The position numbers and the translations under genes were made by a program. Shown here piece by piece: positions 12,101-23,065 of a DNA stretch of 64,000 bases. The stretch comes from Liolophura sinensis (lineage: Eukaryota; Mollusca; Polyplacophora; Chitonida; Chitonidae). The stretch covers positions 59,656,512 through 59,720,511 of the forward strand of contig NC_088301.1 in assembly GCF_032854445.1 (NCBI RefSeq), read 5' to 3'. The stretch's first letter is position 1; the number at the start of each line of letters is the position of its first letter. The notes under the pieces are model-generated. The model ran no database searches and was not told where the DNA came from. It saw only the letters and a list, made by a program, of their open reading frames with translations.

Positions 12101-14907
12101 CTGTCTTGCAGTGTTCTTAGCCAAAGCTTAAATTAAAAAGAGGATAAAATTTAAACAAAACATTTGCTATTTTCAATAAGTTGATGTTGAAAATGTGCAG
12201 TTACTCACCAGTCCCTTGCTAGTAAGCTGCACACTTGGCCTAATATTATATACATGTCAACAATTTTTTCACTTTTTAAAGCTGACTCAGCTTGCAAATT
12301 TTTAGGGGAACTGGTTGTATTATCTACAAGAACATTAAAACACTGTAGCCTACCAATCATAACTATGAGGAGTCATAGTTAATTTTGAAACATAAAATAC
12401 TGACACTGGTGCATGTTATTCATTCCTTGAGGTCACTGCACCAATAATTCCTGTCATACAGACAAATGAAAATATGACAAACATGAATTCATATCATACA
12501 GTCAAATGAAGGTATGACTAACTAGAAGATGGCATGCTCAAAGGGAAGATATGATCATGCCTGTTTACAACCATAAACATCATAAGGTTTACTCTAAAAT
12601 GTAACATAAAAGGCAATGAGACTCATGTACAATGTGAACTTTCTTTTCCTTGTCCTGAAACTATAATAAAACTGAAAATTGGAGATTTATTACATGGCAG
12701 TAAATATGCATTGTGACTCACTGTGTATTTATCCTCACTAGCTGAATTCCTGCACAGCTGAGTAATATGGTTGTACATGACATACTATATGGTCAGTTTC
12801 CTATGTCATCTGATATTAGTTGAATTATCAAGCAGCATGTTATTTACTGTAATTATAGTGCTTTCTGTAATAATTGCAAACACTCTATCTACTGTAACTA
12901 TAAAGGAAGTACATGTACACAGGTCCGTCCTTTCTGTTCTACGACACTCAATCATGTACATTCTTCTGGCCAATACAAATTAAAGAGGAAGATTATTACC
13001 GGAAACATGTTTTTGCAAAAACAAGGCAGGATAACCATAAATATTAGTGAAACATCTTTTTCTGCAAAATTTTATGTCCAATTGTTACAATTAATGTTTA
13101 ATATAAGTTTCAGTTAGCTCTATGCCCAATAAAGTAGTGACCTAAATGGCATTGGATTCATTTATTTGACTGGTGTTTTACAGTGTAGAAGGTTTTTACA
13201 CTCATACACCTGCAGCCAGCATTATAACTGGAGGAAACCAAAAAGAGCCTGGTAGAAATCCACGACCATGCACAGGTTGATGGCATACTTTCCACTGAGA
13301 GAAAGCATGAGCATGAGCTGGACATGAACTGGCCGCAATCACTTTAGTCAGTCAATAAGCTTTGCTGGCATGTTAACCCCAGGGTGAGGGAGGCCGCTCA
13401 ACTTGTCCTCTCTATTTTGAAACCAGTACTTTTGTGGTATATTCATTTATTTGATTCGAGTTTTGCGCCATAATCAAGAATATTTCACTTATAAGAAAGT
13501 GGCCAGCATTGTAGTGGGTGGACTAGAAATAAACCTAAACAAACTAAAGCTTAAACAACTTCAACAAGCAAACAAATTATGAACTAACACAAAGAATTTT
13601 ATATTTATGGAACTTCAGTTAATTCATTTCACGATACTGTAAATGACTTACAAAACACCTGTCCCTAATTAGGTTAGTTCAATGGCTTGACCAGGTTACT
13701 GACGGATATGTATAGGCATTCATTGCTCGATCAATACTAGAAGCTCAGACATGGCTATGGTGAAATACATACAACCACGATTGAGTCTTAAGCTTGGCAT
13801 ACACGACAGCTTAAGATGCGACCCAACTCAATTGGTCATACAGAGTTAGACCCAGTCATCGAAGGCCATACAACTTCAAGATGACAGCCATATGCGCAAG
13901 GACTGGAGTACGACTCCAGATCAGTTGCATTGTTATTTCGCATGTACAACCTCTCAGGATCCGACACAACAGTCAAGTTGAGCAGAGTTGGGTCTTTAGC
14001 TCCTGTGCATGGTGAGCTCTACTGATAACAAAAATGTAAAGAAGTATAGTAAGGACCATCCATTTATCCTACAGTCCACCAAAAATATGACACAGTTATA
14101 ATGCCGGGGGCCGTGCTCATTCTGAGCGGTCGGCAGTAGGCACCTGAAGGCTTACACATGTAAGCATGCATACTTCCATCCACTAATAGGCATATTTTAC
14201 TTACTTTTTTTACATCAATCATATAACAATAATAATAATATAGGAGTTCAACAGGAATGTTTTACTATAGGACTTATAATGGTCAAACGTGTATGCAGAC
14301 AGCCTTCCCCCAAGTATGTGATGTACTTGTCAATGTGTTAGTTCAGTTATGTTGAGGTCTATTTTCAATCATTTCTGCAGGTAAATATCAGAAATAGTTG
14401 AAAGTAGACCTTAACATATTTTTACTGAACTAAAGTCTAAAGTGTGTATATTGTCTATCTTTAATTAAATTCACCGTGTGATGATCGGTACACCGAGTCA
14501 AAGTCACAAGTTAATGTACACCTATTCACAATGACAGTCTTGTGTCGCGCTGGGAACTAAATGTGCAGATATAATGTATATATACACAGCCTGCTGTTAT
14601 ATATGATATGGAGTACTGGTACCCAATTTGTTTACACAGTACCGCTAGGCTTACAGTCGTTGGACTTCAACCCGTAGAAACCTAACTAAGCAAGTCCAGT
14701 TTAGCTTAACTTATCTTGGACTACAAATGCAAGTATCCCCGGAACAACGAAACCCCGAAGCGTTACCCTACTCCATAGTGGTGTATAGTTAACTGAACCA
14801 CATGTAGCTTACTTCGGCTTCCAGTCTCCTTCAATCTTCCAAACATGAGTGAAAATTTTCGTGTCGTCTGAATTGGTGAAATAGCCACTTTCTTTCGCGA
14901 TAGCCAT
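6145..14907 (-). CDS. MGLL: Monoglyceride lipase, complete, 8 coding exons
   Basis: Serine hydrolase of the alpha/beta-hydrolase fold. In the known family it splits monoacylglycerols, including the endocannabinoid 2-AG, into fatty acid and glycerol. Coding exons from start to stop: 14907-14813, 11754-11648, 10009-9873, 9578-9468, 9169-9080, 7737-7685, 7174-7012, 6270-6145. All introns are GT-AG and all phases join cleanly, giving 293 codons against about 303 in human. Visible motifs are the oxyanion AHG (about residues 38-40), GHGQSEG (69-75), nucleophile elbow GHSMG with Ser112, acid Asp229 in HGDTD, and base His259 in YHQLH. The triad therefore sits at a constant offset of ten from human Ser122/Asp239/His269. 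The cap region (about 140-200) is the most divergent part. The start ATG is followed by a typical short N-terminus. A possible ATTAAA poly(A) signal lies at 5895-5890. Introns carry SINEs and minisatellites. I am very sure of the identity. Confidence 0.95.
10422..10868. repeat. 21-bp minisatellite in MGLL intron 2, about 21 copies
   Basis: Tandem 21-base units with the core 'ctggctgcctccatgtctag'. Substitutions (ccg, cccac, tgtg for tctag) alternate in the middle of the array in a two-unit rhythm. Since 21 is a multiple of three, both strands have a long open frame with a seven-residue period. The array lies between MGLL exons 2 and 3 (11648 and 10009) and is therefore intronic. Confidence 0.95.
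11052..11224 (-). mobile_element. tRNA-derived SINE, recent-looking insertion
   Basis: On the minus strand it starts with a tRNA-like head: an A-box-like TGGCTCAGTTGG and a B-box-like GTTCAAGTCC, the RNA polymerase III internal promoter. A conserved body follows ('ggaaggtctgccagcaacc'). It is flanked by a perfect 11-base direct repeat, tttattcaaca, at 11041-11051 and 11225-11235, the expected target-site duplication. It lies inside MGLL intron 1-2 sequence, between 11754 and 10009. Confidence 0.9.
13157..13405 (-). mobile_element. Diverged copy of the same SINE
   Basis: Read on the minus strand, this keeps the order of the SINE: head-derived segment, 'gttcatgtccagctcatgc', gap, then a tail ending in 'aaacaccagtcaaataaatg'. 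It has many substitutions and so looks much older than the copy at 11052. It lies in MGLL intron 1. Confidence 0.75.
13443..13520 (-). mobile_element. SINE 3'-end fragment
   Basis: Only the tail module is present. The plus strand reads from a TTTATTTGATT-type end through 'caagaatatttcacttat' to a 'ggccagcattgtagtgggtgg' segment. It lies next to another copy in MGLL intron 1. Confidence 0.65.
14337..14434. repeat. Imperfect ~40-bp inverted repeat (foldback)
   Basis: The left arm 14337-14377 and right arm 14389-14434 are reverse complements with a few mismatches and one small gap. Both arms contain 'aggtcta' or its complement. The loop is about 11 bases. It lies in MGLL intron 1. It may be a short foldback transposon relic. 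Confidence 0.75.
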
Positions 14908-15714
14908 ACTGCCCCCCTTGTCTACGTGGGCTCAGCCAGTAGTGTACATGTGTCTGGTATGAAAAAAAAAAACCCCACTCCAATCCCAGCCGAACATAAA
15001 GCTGGACTTCGCACTGCCTGTTCGGATGACTGGTTTTGTTCACCATCGGTTTGGGGAGAGCACTTTTTTTTTTACAAGTTATCTCCCTTCATCATAACAG
15101 GTGGTTAAAATATCGCTATGACGCCATCCTCCCGTGCAAATTACACGTTTAACATTTTTATTCTCACCGCTTTCCACTCACGACGTTCTCTGAACACCTG
15201 TCACCACTTAATGTCTTACCTCAGAAATGGGGGGCTCACTAAAAAAATTATCAGAATACCCTGTTCACGTAAAGGATAAGTAAAAAAGTTAAAGTACCGG
15301 TACTTGAAATTTTTGTTGGTCTTCAAGAATTTGAAAGTGAGTTTATTTTGGGATACGCTCTTAAAAGAACATTTAAAGGAACAAAAAGATTTCAGTCTTA
15401 AATGTATTATCAGATTGTTGATATATTATGTTCGAAATGGACTGACATGAATAAATTCGGCACGGTACCGGTACTAAAATGGTAGGCTTGCCTATTCATT
15501 AATCCCAAAGTGAAGTTTTGCAAACTAAGTGATCCGTCAAAGTTCTGGAAAACATAGAACATCTTCTACAAGCAGAACCAGGCTGTTGAACATTGACATG
15601 GTGAACAACATGCAGCGAGAATAGCGCTACGCATGCTTAAGCTTACACTGGCCTACATGTATTTACCCAAGTAGGCCAACTCACCCAGAAAATCTAGGAT
15701 ACATCACTAGGTTA

Positions 15715-15860
15715 AACCACGGGGGTTCATGTACACTGAATCTATACTAACTCCATGGTTGTGGATTTCCAGTTTCCTCCCACCATAATGCTGGCGGCTG
15801 TTGCATAAATGAAATATTCTTGGGTATGGCGTATACACCAATAAAAATAAACAAATATTC
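15715..15860 (+). mobile_element. SINE copy, 5'-truncated
   Basis: The plus strand reads 'ttgtggatttccagtttcct', then 'ccataatgctggcggctg', then 'gaaatattcttgggtatggc' and an A-rich end. This is the body and tail of the SINE family seen at 11052 and 16118. Confidence 0.75.
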
Positions 15861-16117
15861 TACCTCCATGAGTAAACCCGTTCACTAACACTGATCTCCA
15901 CTCGTGACATCATACTGTCTTATCAAGTATTAGTGGGAACTTTCATCAGTGATAACTGTCTGTACCATATTTAGTGTTAGACTTTAGTTAAAGCAACATA
16001 GCTACTCCATGACAGTAAAATTTTCCAATTCAGTTTAAGTAATGGTGTACTTACTTGTAGCGGACAATAATATACAGCTATATTATTAAATTGAGACGTC
16101 AATTTAATTCTTGGTAT

Positions 16118-16374
16118 TTATTTACCAGTATTTATCTGATTGGAGTTTTACGCCGTACTTAAGAATATTTCACTTATACATGTACAATGGCGGCCAGCTT
16201 TATGGTGGGAGGAAACCTGGCAGAACCCAGGGAAACCCACAACCATCTGCAGGTTGCTGACAGACCTGGCGCGGAAGCCATGAACTAGAACTGACAACAG
16301 TCACATTGGTAAGAGGCTCCTAGGTCATTGTGGTAAGCTAGTGCATTAATCACCTCGGCCATGGAGACCCTTCT
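16118..16374 (-). mobile_element. Near full-length SINE copy
   Basis: The minus strand has the head ('gtctccatggccgaggtgat'), a CCTAGGAGCC-type body, 'caacctgcagatggttgtgg', 'cataaagctggccgccattg' and the tail 'gtgaaatattcttaagtacg'. It shows that the complete element is about 250 bases long and joins the head of the 11052 copy to the tail seen at 15715. Confidence 0.85.
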
Positions 16375-17138
16375 TTTACTAATTAGAATCTTCAGGATTA
16401 AGGCTGGAGCTCAATAAGCTGAAAGTATGCCTAGTGACGTAGAAGAAAACCACTGCCCAGATATCTGACCTGTGGACCATTAAGCTGTAGTCCAAACAGC
16501 TGAAGCTGTCTTCTCATCCGCAGCTTCTGAGAGTGGTCAAGGGCCTGTGAGTGAAAGATTGATTGACTGATTGACATACATTTCTTCACTGGAGAAATGT
16601 ATATCTGGATGACAAAGACAAGTTCAGTCATAAATATTCCAATTCTGTTTTATTACTGCATCTTTACAAATTATTATCCTGACGTATTTGACTTAAAAAT
16701 TTGCTCAAAATTGCATTATTAGATCCTGAGGCAAATGAAAGTCATAAAACTTTCATTTGCCTCATTTCATTTTGGATATCACTCAAAGTTCAAAACATCA
16801 TAATACCTTTGTAAGATCAATAGAAATCTCAAAATCAGTGAACACCAGCAGCATAATTTTAGGTAAAACACAGCATTTGTGTAACTCTTGTACAGACAGT
16901 ACTGCATTTGAAAACAAATTCTTTCGAATGGAAAATTCCTTAGTGAAAGTCGCAAATGAAATGGTTTGGAACAATAAGATGTTCTCAATTATATTATTAC
17001 TATTATTATAGGTTTTACCATCTCAACCAAATGGTTGAATAACTATGTCCTTAGAAGGTGTTTTTTGTCTTTTTTTGTTTTGTACAATATTAATATATAT
17101 ACCCAAAAAATATGAAACGGTCTATTGTAACAACACTG

Positions 17139-20100
17139 TCATCTTGGTGCATCCATGCTATCTTTGTACACAACTTGATGAATTACAAGTTTTGATTTGT
17201 CATAGACACCTAAGAATATTGCCCCTCCCAATGATATCCACACAGTCCTTGGAATAATACCAGCAAACAGCCTGAAATAGATAAATAAATCCTATGCATA
17301 TTCGTGTACCTAGTGGTCGTTACACTGTATCAAGTTCTTCATACCACATTTAATGATTTATTAAAAAAAAATGTAAAAAAAATTAAAAAAAAAGGTGAAA
17401 AAAAGAGCCAAACCCTTGACAGTTCTGAGATATTATAGCAATTATAGTTTTTGCAGTATTAAAGAGACATATCGCCGTCAGAAAAATTGTGCTGTTATTT
17501 TAGACGTCCTCTACATAAAGCTGAGACTTCAAAATGTCTACTAACATGTATCCGACTTTGAGTTATTTATTGAATATTCAGTTTTATCCAGGGTTACCAT
17601 TTGACCATCAACTCATTCAAGTTGCTGTATTCAGAAAGCCTGATTTTTTGAGTCAGTTACCTTCCCTTGTGGTCTAGACAACAGGAGATGTTCAGGAAAC
17701 TTGAAATGTCCGACACGGTTTTGTGTTGTAATTATGTCTGACTTCACTTCTGCCGCACACATTGGGAATTATGAATACTTTATAAAAATGTATCAACAGA
17801 TATGGAGATTGCATTTGGTTTATTAGACTTTCAATTCGCTGTCAATCTATCATACTGTTTGCATGTGACAGTTTAGACCAGTGACGGATTTTACCTTGTA
17901 ATTCTCTCAATTGAAATTTTTCGGAAAATATTGGCCCAGGAAGTTTAGTTAGGAGTCAAATGCAACTCATTTTTGTATTTAACTGAACCAACTCAAAGAT
18001 CCTGAACTTCTTTTGGCATTATATCCCTTTAACCTTACTGTAATGAATAAATATTAAGAAACGTTCATGAATAAGAACACTGTGCACTGTATTTACCCTC
18101 TGAATCCCCTCGCCTGGTAAACACTTTGTAGAGCGAACATAATACTGCCTGTTGCTATATTGCTTTCTTGCTGTAAAATGGAAAAAAAATGTAGCCCTAT
18201 GTAGCCAAATTAGGAGGAACAATGATAAAGAGTTTTCTGTATTGCACATACTCTTTGTTAAGACAATTTTGTCCTTAGATTACATGTATTCTGGAGACAC
18301 TGTTACTTGTAGATAGCTACTACACTCTTACCTGTTACAGTATGTTTGGAAAAATATCAAACGACTGGATTATAGGTGCATGATATAATCAGAAAATAAA
18401 TATGTAAATGAATACAACAGCATATCTGAAAGTTTACTTTTGCCAACATGATCCTTGTTTTAGCCACATCTAGCGGAGTTGTTATACCAGCTGCAAGACC
18501 ACCTGCAAAAGTACAAAAAGCTGAAATAATTATGAGGAATCAATAATTATAAGTAATCAATAGGGAGTCGCCAGACTGTGAACCTCGATATAAAGGATGA
18601 TCGTGAACAATTTTCATACTGGGCATGTGTCATTTTACTCTCAAGACCATCTAGCATTATCTACAGAAAAAGGTCACAGAAATTTTTATCCGATCAATTT
18701 GTATGACTGGCCACTAAGCTTAATTATCACAAAGTTATTTAATAGTTGTATAGTGCCGTAAATACTGAGAGCAATTTCTGTTTAATTACAAGGTAGATTA
18801 TTCCAATTTATTCATACGACCACCACTCTTCATTCTCAGACCAGAAACCGATAGAATATTCTTTATACCTGATACAGCTCCACAAACCGAGGATTGCCAC
18901 GGCAACACTGGGTGACCTTGAGTGTCAGACCATTTTCTCTAAAAAAAGAAAAATTCAATAATGAAATCTTGCTAAGAGTCACAATTTGAAAAATTACGCA
19001 TTAATAGGAGACCACACCTTTACATGGTACCATGGACACACGATAAACTTGTATACACAAACGTAAGTGCGACAACCTTCCTTGTTGTTTTCAACAGGTC
19101 CTTAATTTGAGACATCTGATCATGTTTGTGGTCTTCTGTTCCAGATTAATCAACAAATTCTGTGGGAAATACTTACTTTAAAATATTCCCACATTGGGAA
19201 TTGGAGGAAGGAAAATGGAACTTCTCTGCACACAGTACTAAAGTATCCCCTGTATAATCCAAATGCACCCTGCAATACAAAAAAAAAAGCTAATTCAAGC
19301 AGTTTACAGCTTAAATATAACCTTAATATATTATGATATGCAATGGTTCCAATGGATTTTTGTAATAACACGAAGCCCAGGACAATTCTTCCCAATAAGA
19401 GAGTGTACATGTATTTAGTATATTTTGTATTAGCTGAAAGTCTTTCTCAGGTTGATTTGTCCAAAAAAAATGTCTCCATGTATCACACTCTTACAAAGAC
19501 TGAAACCGATCACCTGTTAATCACAAGAAAATTGAGAAAGTCTTCATCAGGTATCACAGCAAGACTATCAGGTGTGATTGTTTAAGAGAGTTAACCTTTA
19601 AATCTCATAATGGGAGCTTAACAACGGCACTGACCTCTGACGCTAATGTTTTACGGAGCGTGTTAAGAGAAGAAGATGCATGTGTGGCTTGGGTTCGTTG
19701 TTTGACCACTTCTACGGGAACACGTACAAGACAGGCAGCCTGAAAGGAACAAGACATACTCAGAATACAAGCACACTCTGCTTGTGTATCATGTGTTATA
19801 CAGCATTTTGACATCACAAATTCGAATATGCTAAATAGACGTGTACTAGTATACTTTAATTCTTCAAACTTTTCAACTGCCTCTGAGACTTTCTGAAAGT
19901 TTCTGACAGAATTATGGGGTCTAGAGAAATAATTTGCACAGTTTTTTGAAGACTGCATCTTTAATGACACATTGAATCACTTATGATATAATTTTCATAC
20001 TAATTGTATGCATAACTTCTACCGAAAAAAGCGCTTTAGAGACTGAAAAGGTTAACAGTATATATACGGATATATATATATATACCACTTAAAAATCTGT

Positions 20101-21170
20101 GGGATTTAGGCCCAGTTTCACAAGACACTGTAATTCCATCTTTTCATACTTCTTTTTTCTTGCATTAACAGATGTTGCATGGGATACCATCACTTTAGTT
20201 ACAAGAACAGTTGTGAAATAATTTGCAAAGCTTTCTGAGCTGGGCTCAGGTCTGCAAGGTGGCTGATCAAAAACCTGCACGTGACAATGGAAGTCAAACA
20301 TAGTCTGAGATTGTCAGGAAGAATGTCAGGGTAAGAAAGAATCCTGTCTTACCACTTCCCCTAAAGATGCTGCAGCCACATGAACCATTACCTGGCCAGA
20401 ACCAGTTGGGTCAGCACCATGAGGTAAGCTGGCTTTGATGAATTCATAAGTGCAGAAAAACAATGCCGCTAAAAATGAAAAAAAAATTTTTTAAAAATAG
20501 CAAAAATATGTAATAAATAAAGAATAATGAATCGGACAATGCTGACTTGAAGAATTTAGTTTCATAAATTTTCTCACTGAAATGAATTGTTATATAGGCA
20601 AACATTCACAGGTTGATACCAATTTGTGCCTTTCCTTGGAGTATCCATTGGTTACAGCTTTGTACCACTCTGTTATAAACTGGCTACATGTTGGTAGGAA
20701 ATCAATCAATTAGATTGGTTCTAAACTGACTGGTAGTAAGTGGTAACTTATTGGTACACATTTGAAAATCATGCTATTTTCCAATTAATTACCTACATGT
20801 ATTGGCTACAGCTTGGTGACAGCTTACCAATCATTAGCCAATAAGTACCGTAACAGTTTTAAAATGGTTGGTAAAAGTGCAGTTGTCACTTTCTTACAGT
20901 ACCTCTCCATTCAGAATTTCAATTTGTTATGGTAGCCAATCAGTTGCCAAAAGGTATCAAATTTGGTCAGAGTCTGCATACAGAGTATGTAAAGAGCTTG
21001 CTTAAAATCGCACCTGTTGGAGCTGAACCCAGTGCTGCAGAAGCCAAGCCAGAGTACACTCCCTTGAATCCACCAGCTCTCCTAAATCCCTTTGCACTCT
21101 GCAAGCGAGTCTTGAGAGTGTCCAGCGGGAACAGGGAGACATCAACAGTTGTTCCTGCCAGCCCCCCTGC
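17139..21170 (-). CDS. SLC25A26: Mitochondrial S-adenosylmethionine carrier (first exon not found)
   Basis: Inner-membrane carrier that, in the known family, exchanges cytosolic SAM for mitochondrial S-adenosylhomocysteine. Exons: 21170-21014, 20468-20353, 19739-19635, 19269-19177, 18938-18869, 18502-18438, 18170-18097, 17271-17139 (stop). All are bounded by GT-AG and stay in frame, giving 270 codons against 274 in human. The three carrier signatures PX[DE]XX[KR] are present: PLDTLK, PVEVVK and PLDVAK. The LFAG-IPR...SLGG block near the C-terminus fits this family rather than other carriers. The first visible exon begins with AGG, which aligns to about residue 12 of the human protein. An in-frame ATG at 21191 exists, but 'cacattcaag' just before 21170 looks like a splice acceptor, so the true first exon is probably farther upstream. 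The gene is divergent from INTS13. Identity is very secure; the N-terminus is open. Confidence 0.94.
17459..18033. mobile_element. Possible MITE-like element with weak terminal inverted repeats
   Basis: The left end 'ttaaagagacatatcgccg' and the reverse complement of the right end, 'ttaaagggatataatgcc', agree at roughly three quarters of positions. The interior is non-coding. The element lies inside the last intron of SLC25A26. It would be non-autonomous if real. The match is imperfect and no target duplication was fixed. Confidence 0.3.
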
Positions 21171-21191
21171 CTTGAATGTGAAGGAATGCAT

Positions 21192-23065
21192 CAAAAGATT
21201 TCAGAGTCAGTCAAGTATCTTAAGGATTTTTATTGTTATGAACATTGTTTTAGCTTCTACCATGACAGTGTCTCCTAGCAACAAGAGATTTTCAGTACTA
21301 GCAATGTGAATAGTGCTGCCTCACTGACCAAGACAACAGAAATAACCAAGCACACGTGATTGTCACTTGTAAATGTTAAAGGAAAACTCCACACGGTTTT
21401 GTACTGTCAGGAAATAATAATCGCTAACAGTTTCTGAGCGCCCTATTCCAATTCTAATGGTCATGGAAACCATATCTGTTTTTGCAAACCTGTGAAATAA
21501 TTAGACTTTAAGTCTCTGTGGAGCCTCCAGAAAAAATATAAAGATGACATTTACAGATCAATACCTCCATCTAACCAGAGATAAAATCATTGAATTTACC
21601 TGCAGGCCTCCATCCATATGAATAACCTGTTTAGCATTTATGCCAAATTCAGGAGTCAAAAAATTTACACATATCACCTGCAGCATACCAGCATAGTCTC
21701 ATACCAACAAATTAAAGTCAGAACGCCCTCTAGATAAAATGCTCTCTGCCTAAACATCTTGTATATATAATGCATGTTCAAGCTAGCCGCACTGGATTCC
21801 ATGTATGCCTTGTTCATATTGTATGAATTCTACATGTGTTCTATACATATATGACCTATACATGTTGCTATATTTTGCTATGGTAAATTACACATTTAAA
21901 AATTATTTCTGGACTTTAACGTTTGTAAACTGATAGCATGTAAATATGATTGTTGTTGTATTGAGAAATGAACAGAGAATATTTGATAGGCCTATTTCTG
22001 ACAAAGAGTACACAGTTAGGTCTACTGATATTTGTCACATGCTTCCAAAAATACCTAGGCTTACAGAGACACATACATGGCGCTGGCTGACGGACCAGTA
22101 TAGTTACTGGAGACCACCAACTTCACACACGTTGGACCCCTGGCGTTTAGGTAAAGGGTGTTTAGGTAGAGGGCGTTTTGACCTGATCCCTACCAACAGG
22201 GCAGCATAAAATTCCGTCTGTTCCATTTAGTCTTGCATATCAGTCTATCCAAACAGATTTCAAGATGCCATACCATCAATGTCGTAAAACACACTGGCAT
22301 TAATTACATTTTCTTTCACTTTCACAGACACAATTTAGCTTCGTATTATGATCACAGAACTCTTATCACCGATAACTCTTGTTCTCTGCAACTCGCACCA
22401 CTTCTCACGCCACACTTTTTTAATATGCGAGCGTCTACACAGGATAATTAAAAAAGAGAACTAAGGTTACAAAAACGAACGCGGACCCCCCCTTATTGTT
22501 AGCATATATATGTAGGCACAGAATCCTTTGTTAAGAGATTAAACCAAAGCGGCTCATCACTTAAACATTTTCATCTGAAAAAGGCAATCTTGTTCGAAAA
22601 CTAATAATGCAAGATTCAAAATCAGTGTGTATCTATAAACAACATAGTAGTTGTTTTAATTGTATGGAAAGTAAGTAAAATAAACATAGATATGTTTGTG
22701 TTAAGTATATAAAATACATAACTTTAACAATTCCGTTGCCATCCATCAGCCCCCATTCCACAGGAAATTAAAGTCTTCTTTTTCGTTTTATCTACGGGTT
22801 ATTGACTTGAAGGTATTATAATGGCAGCTCACAGTGGGAATGTGTCAAATGAAGAAATACTTTGAAGATAAAGCCCAGACTCATTAATGTAGTACATGTT
22901 TAGTAAGCTGTTTTAAGAGAAAATGTCAAGATGTCTATTTCCTCATTGCAGATGTTATCCATTCTGACGTGCAATCTGCAACATCACAAGTATTCAAAGC
23001 GCGGGATTTAGTACAACAACAACACCGTGTTAAAATTGACAAACGCTTCTTGGCTATCGGAAAAA
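21192..23065. other. Head-to-head intergenic region, SLC25A26 / INTS13
   Basis: About 1.9 kb separates the first recognised SLC25A26 exon (minus) from the INTS13 start (plus), so regulatory sequence for both genes should lie here. A GC-rich 'aaagcgcggga' motif, loosely E2F-like, is at about 22995. A first coding exon of SLC25A26 probably sits here too, but no candidate with an ATG, a donor and the right phase could be supported. Confidence 0.5.

Larger units (their letters stand above)
14908..17138. other. Intergenic region between SLC25A26 3' end and MGLL 5' end
   Basis: Both neighbours are on the minus strand, so this holds the 5' flank of MGLL (starting at 14908) and the 3' flank of SLC25A26. 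Two SINE copies lie inside. A possible AATAAA signal for SLC25A26 is at 16654-16649. No additional gene was recognised. Confidence 0.6.

Noticed and set aside
21167-21194. ATG at 21191 as the start of SLC25A26
   Set aside because: It would give an N-terminus lacking the first transmembrane half-helix, and a good acceptor lies directly upstream of the conserved AGG. It is kept only as an alternative.
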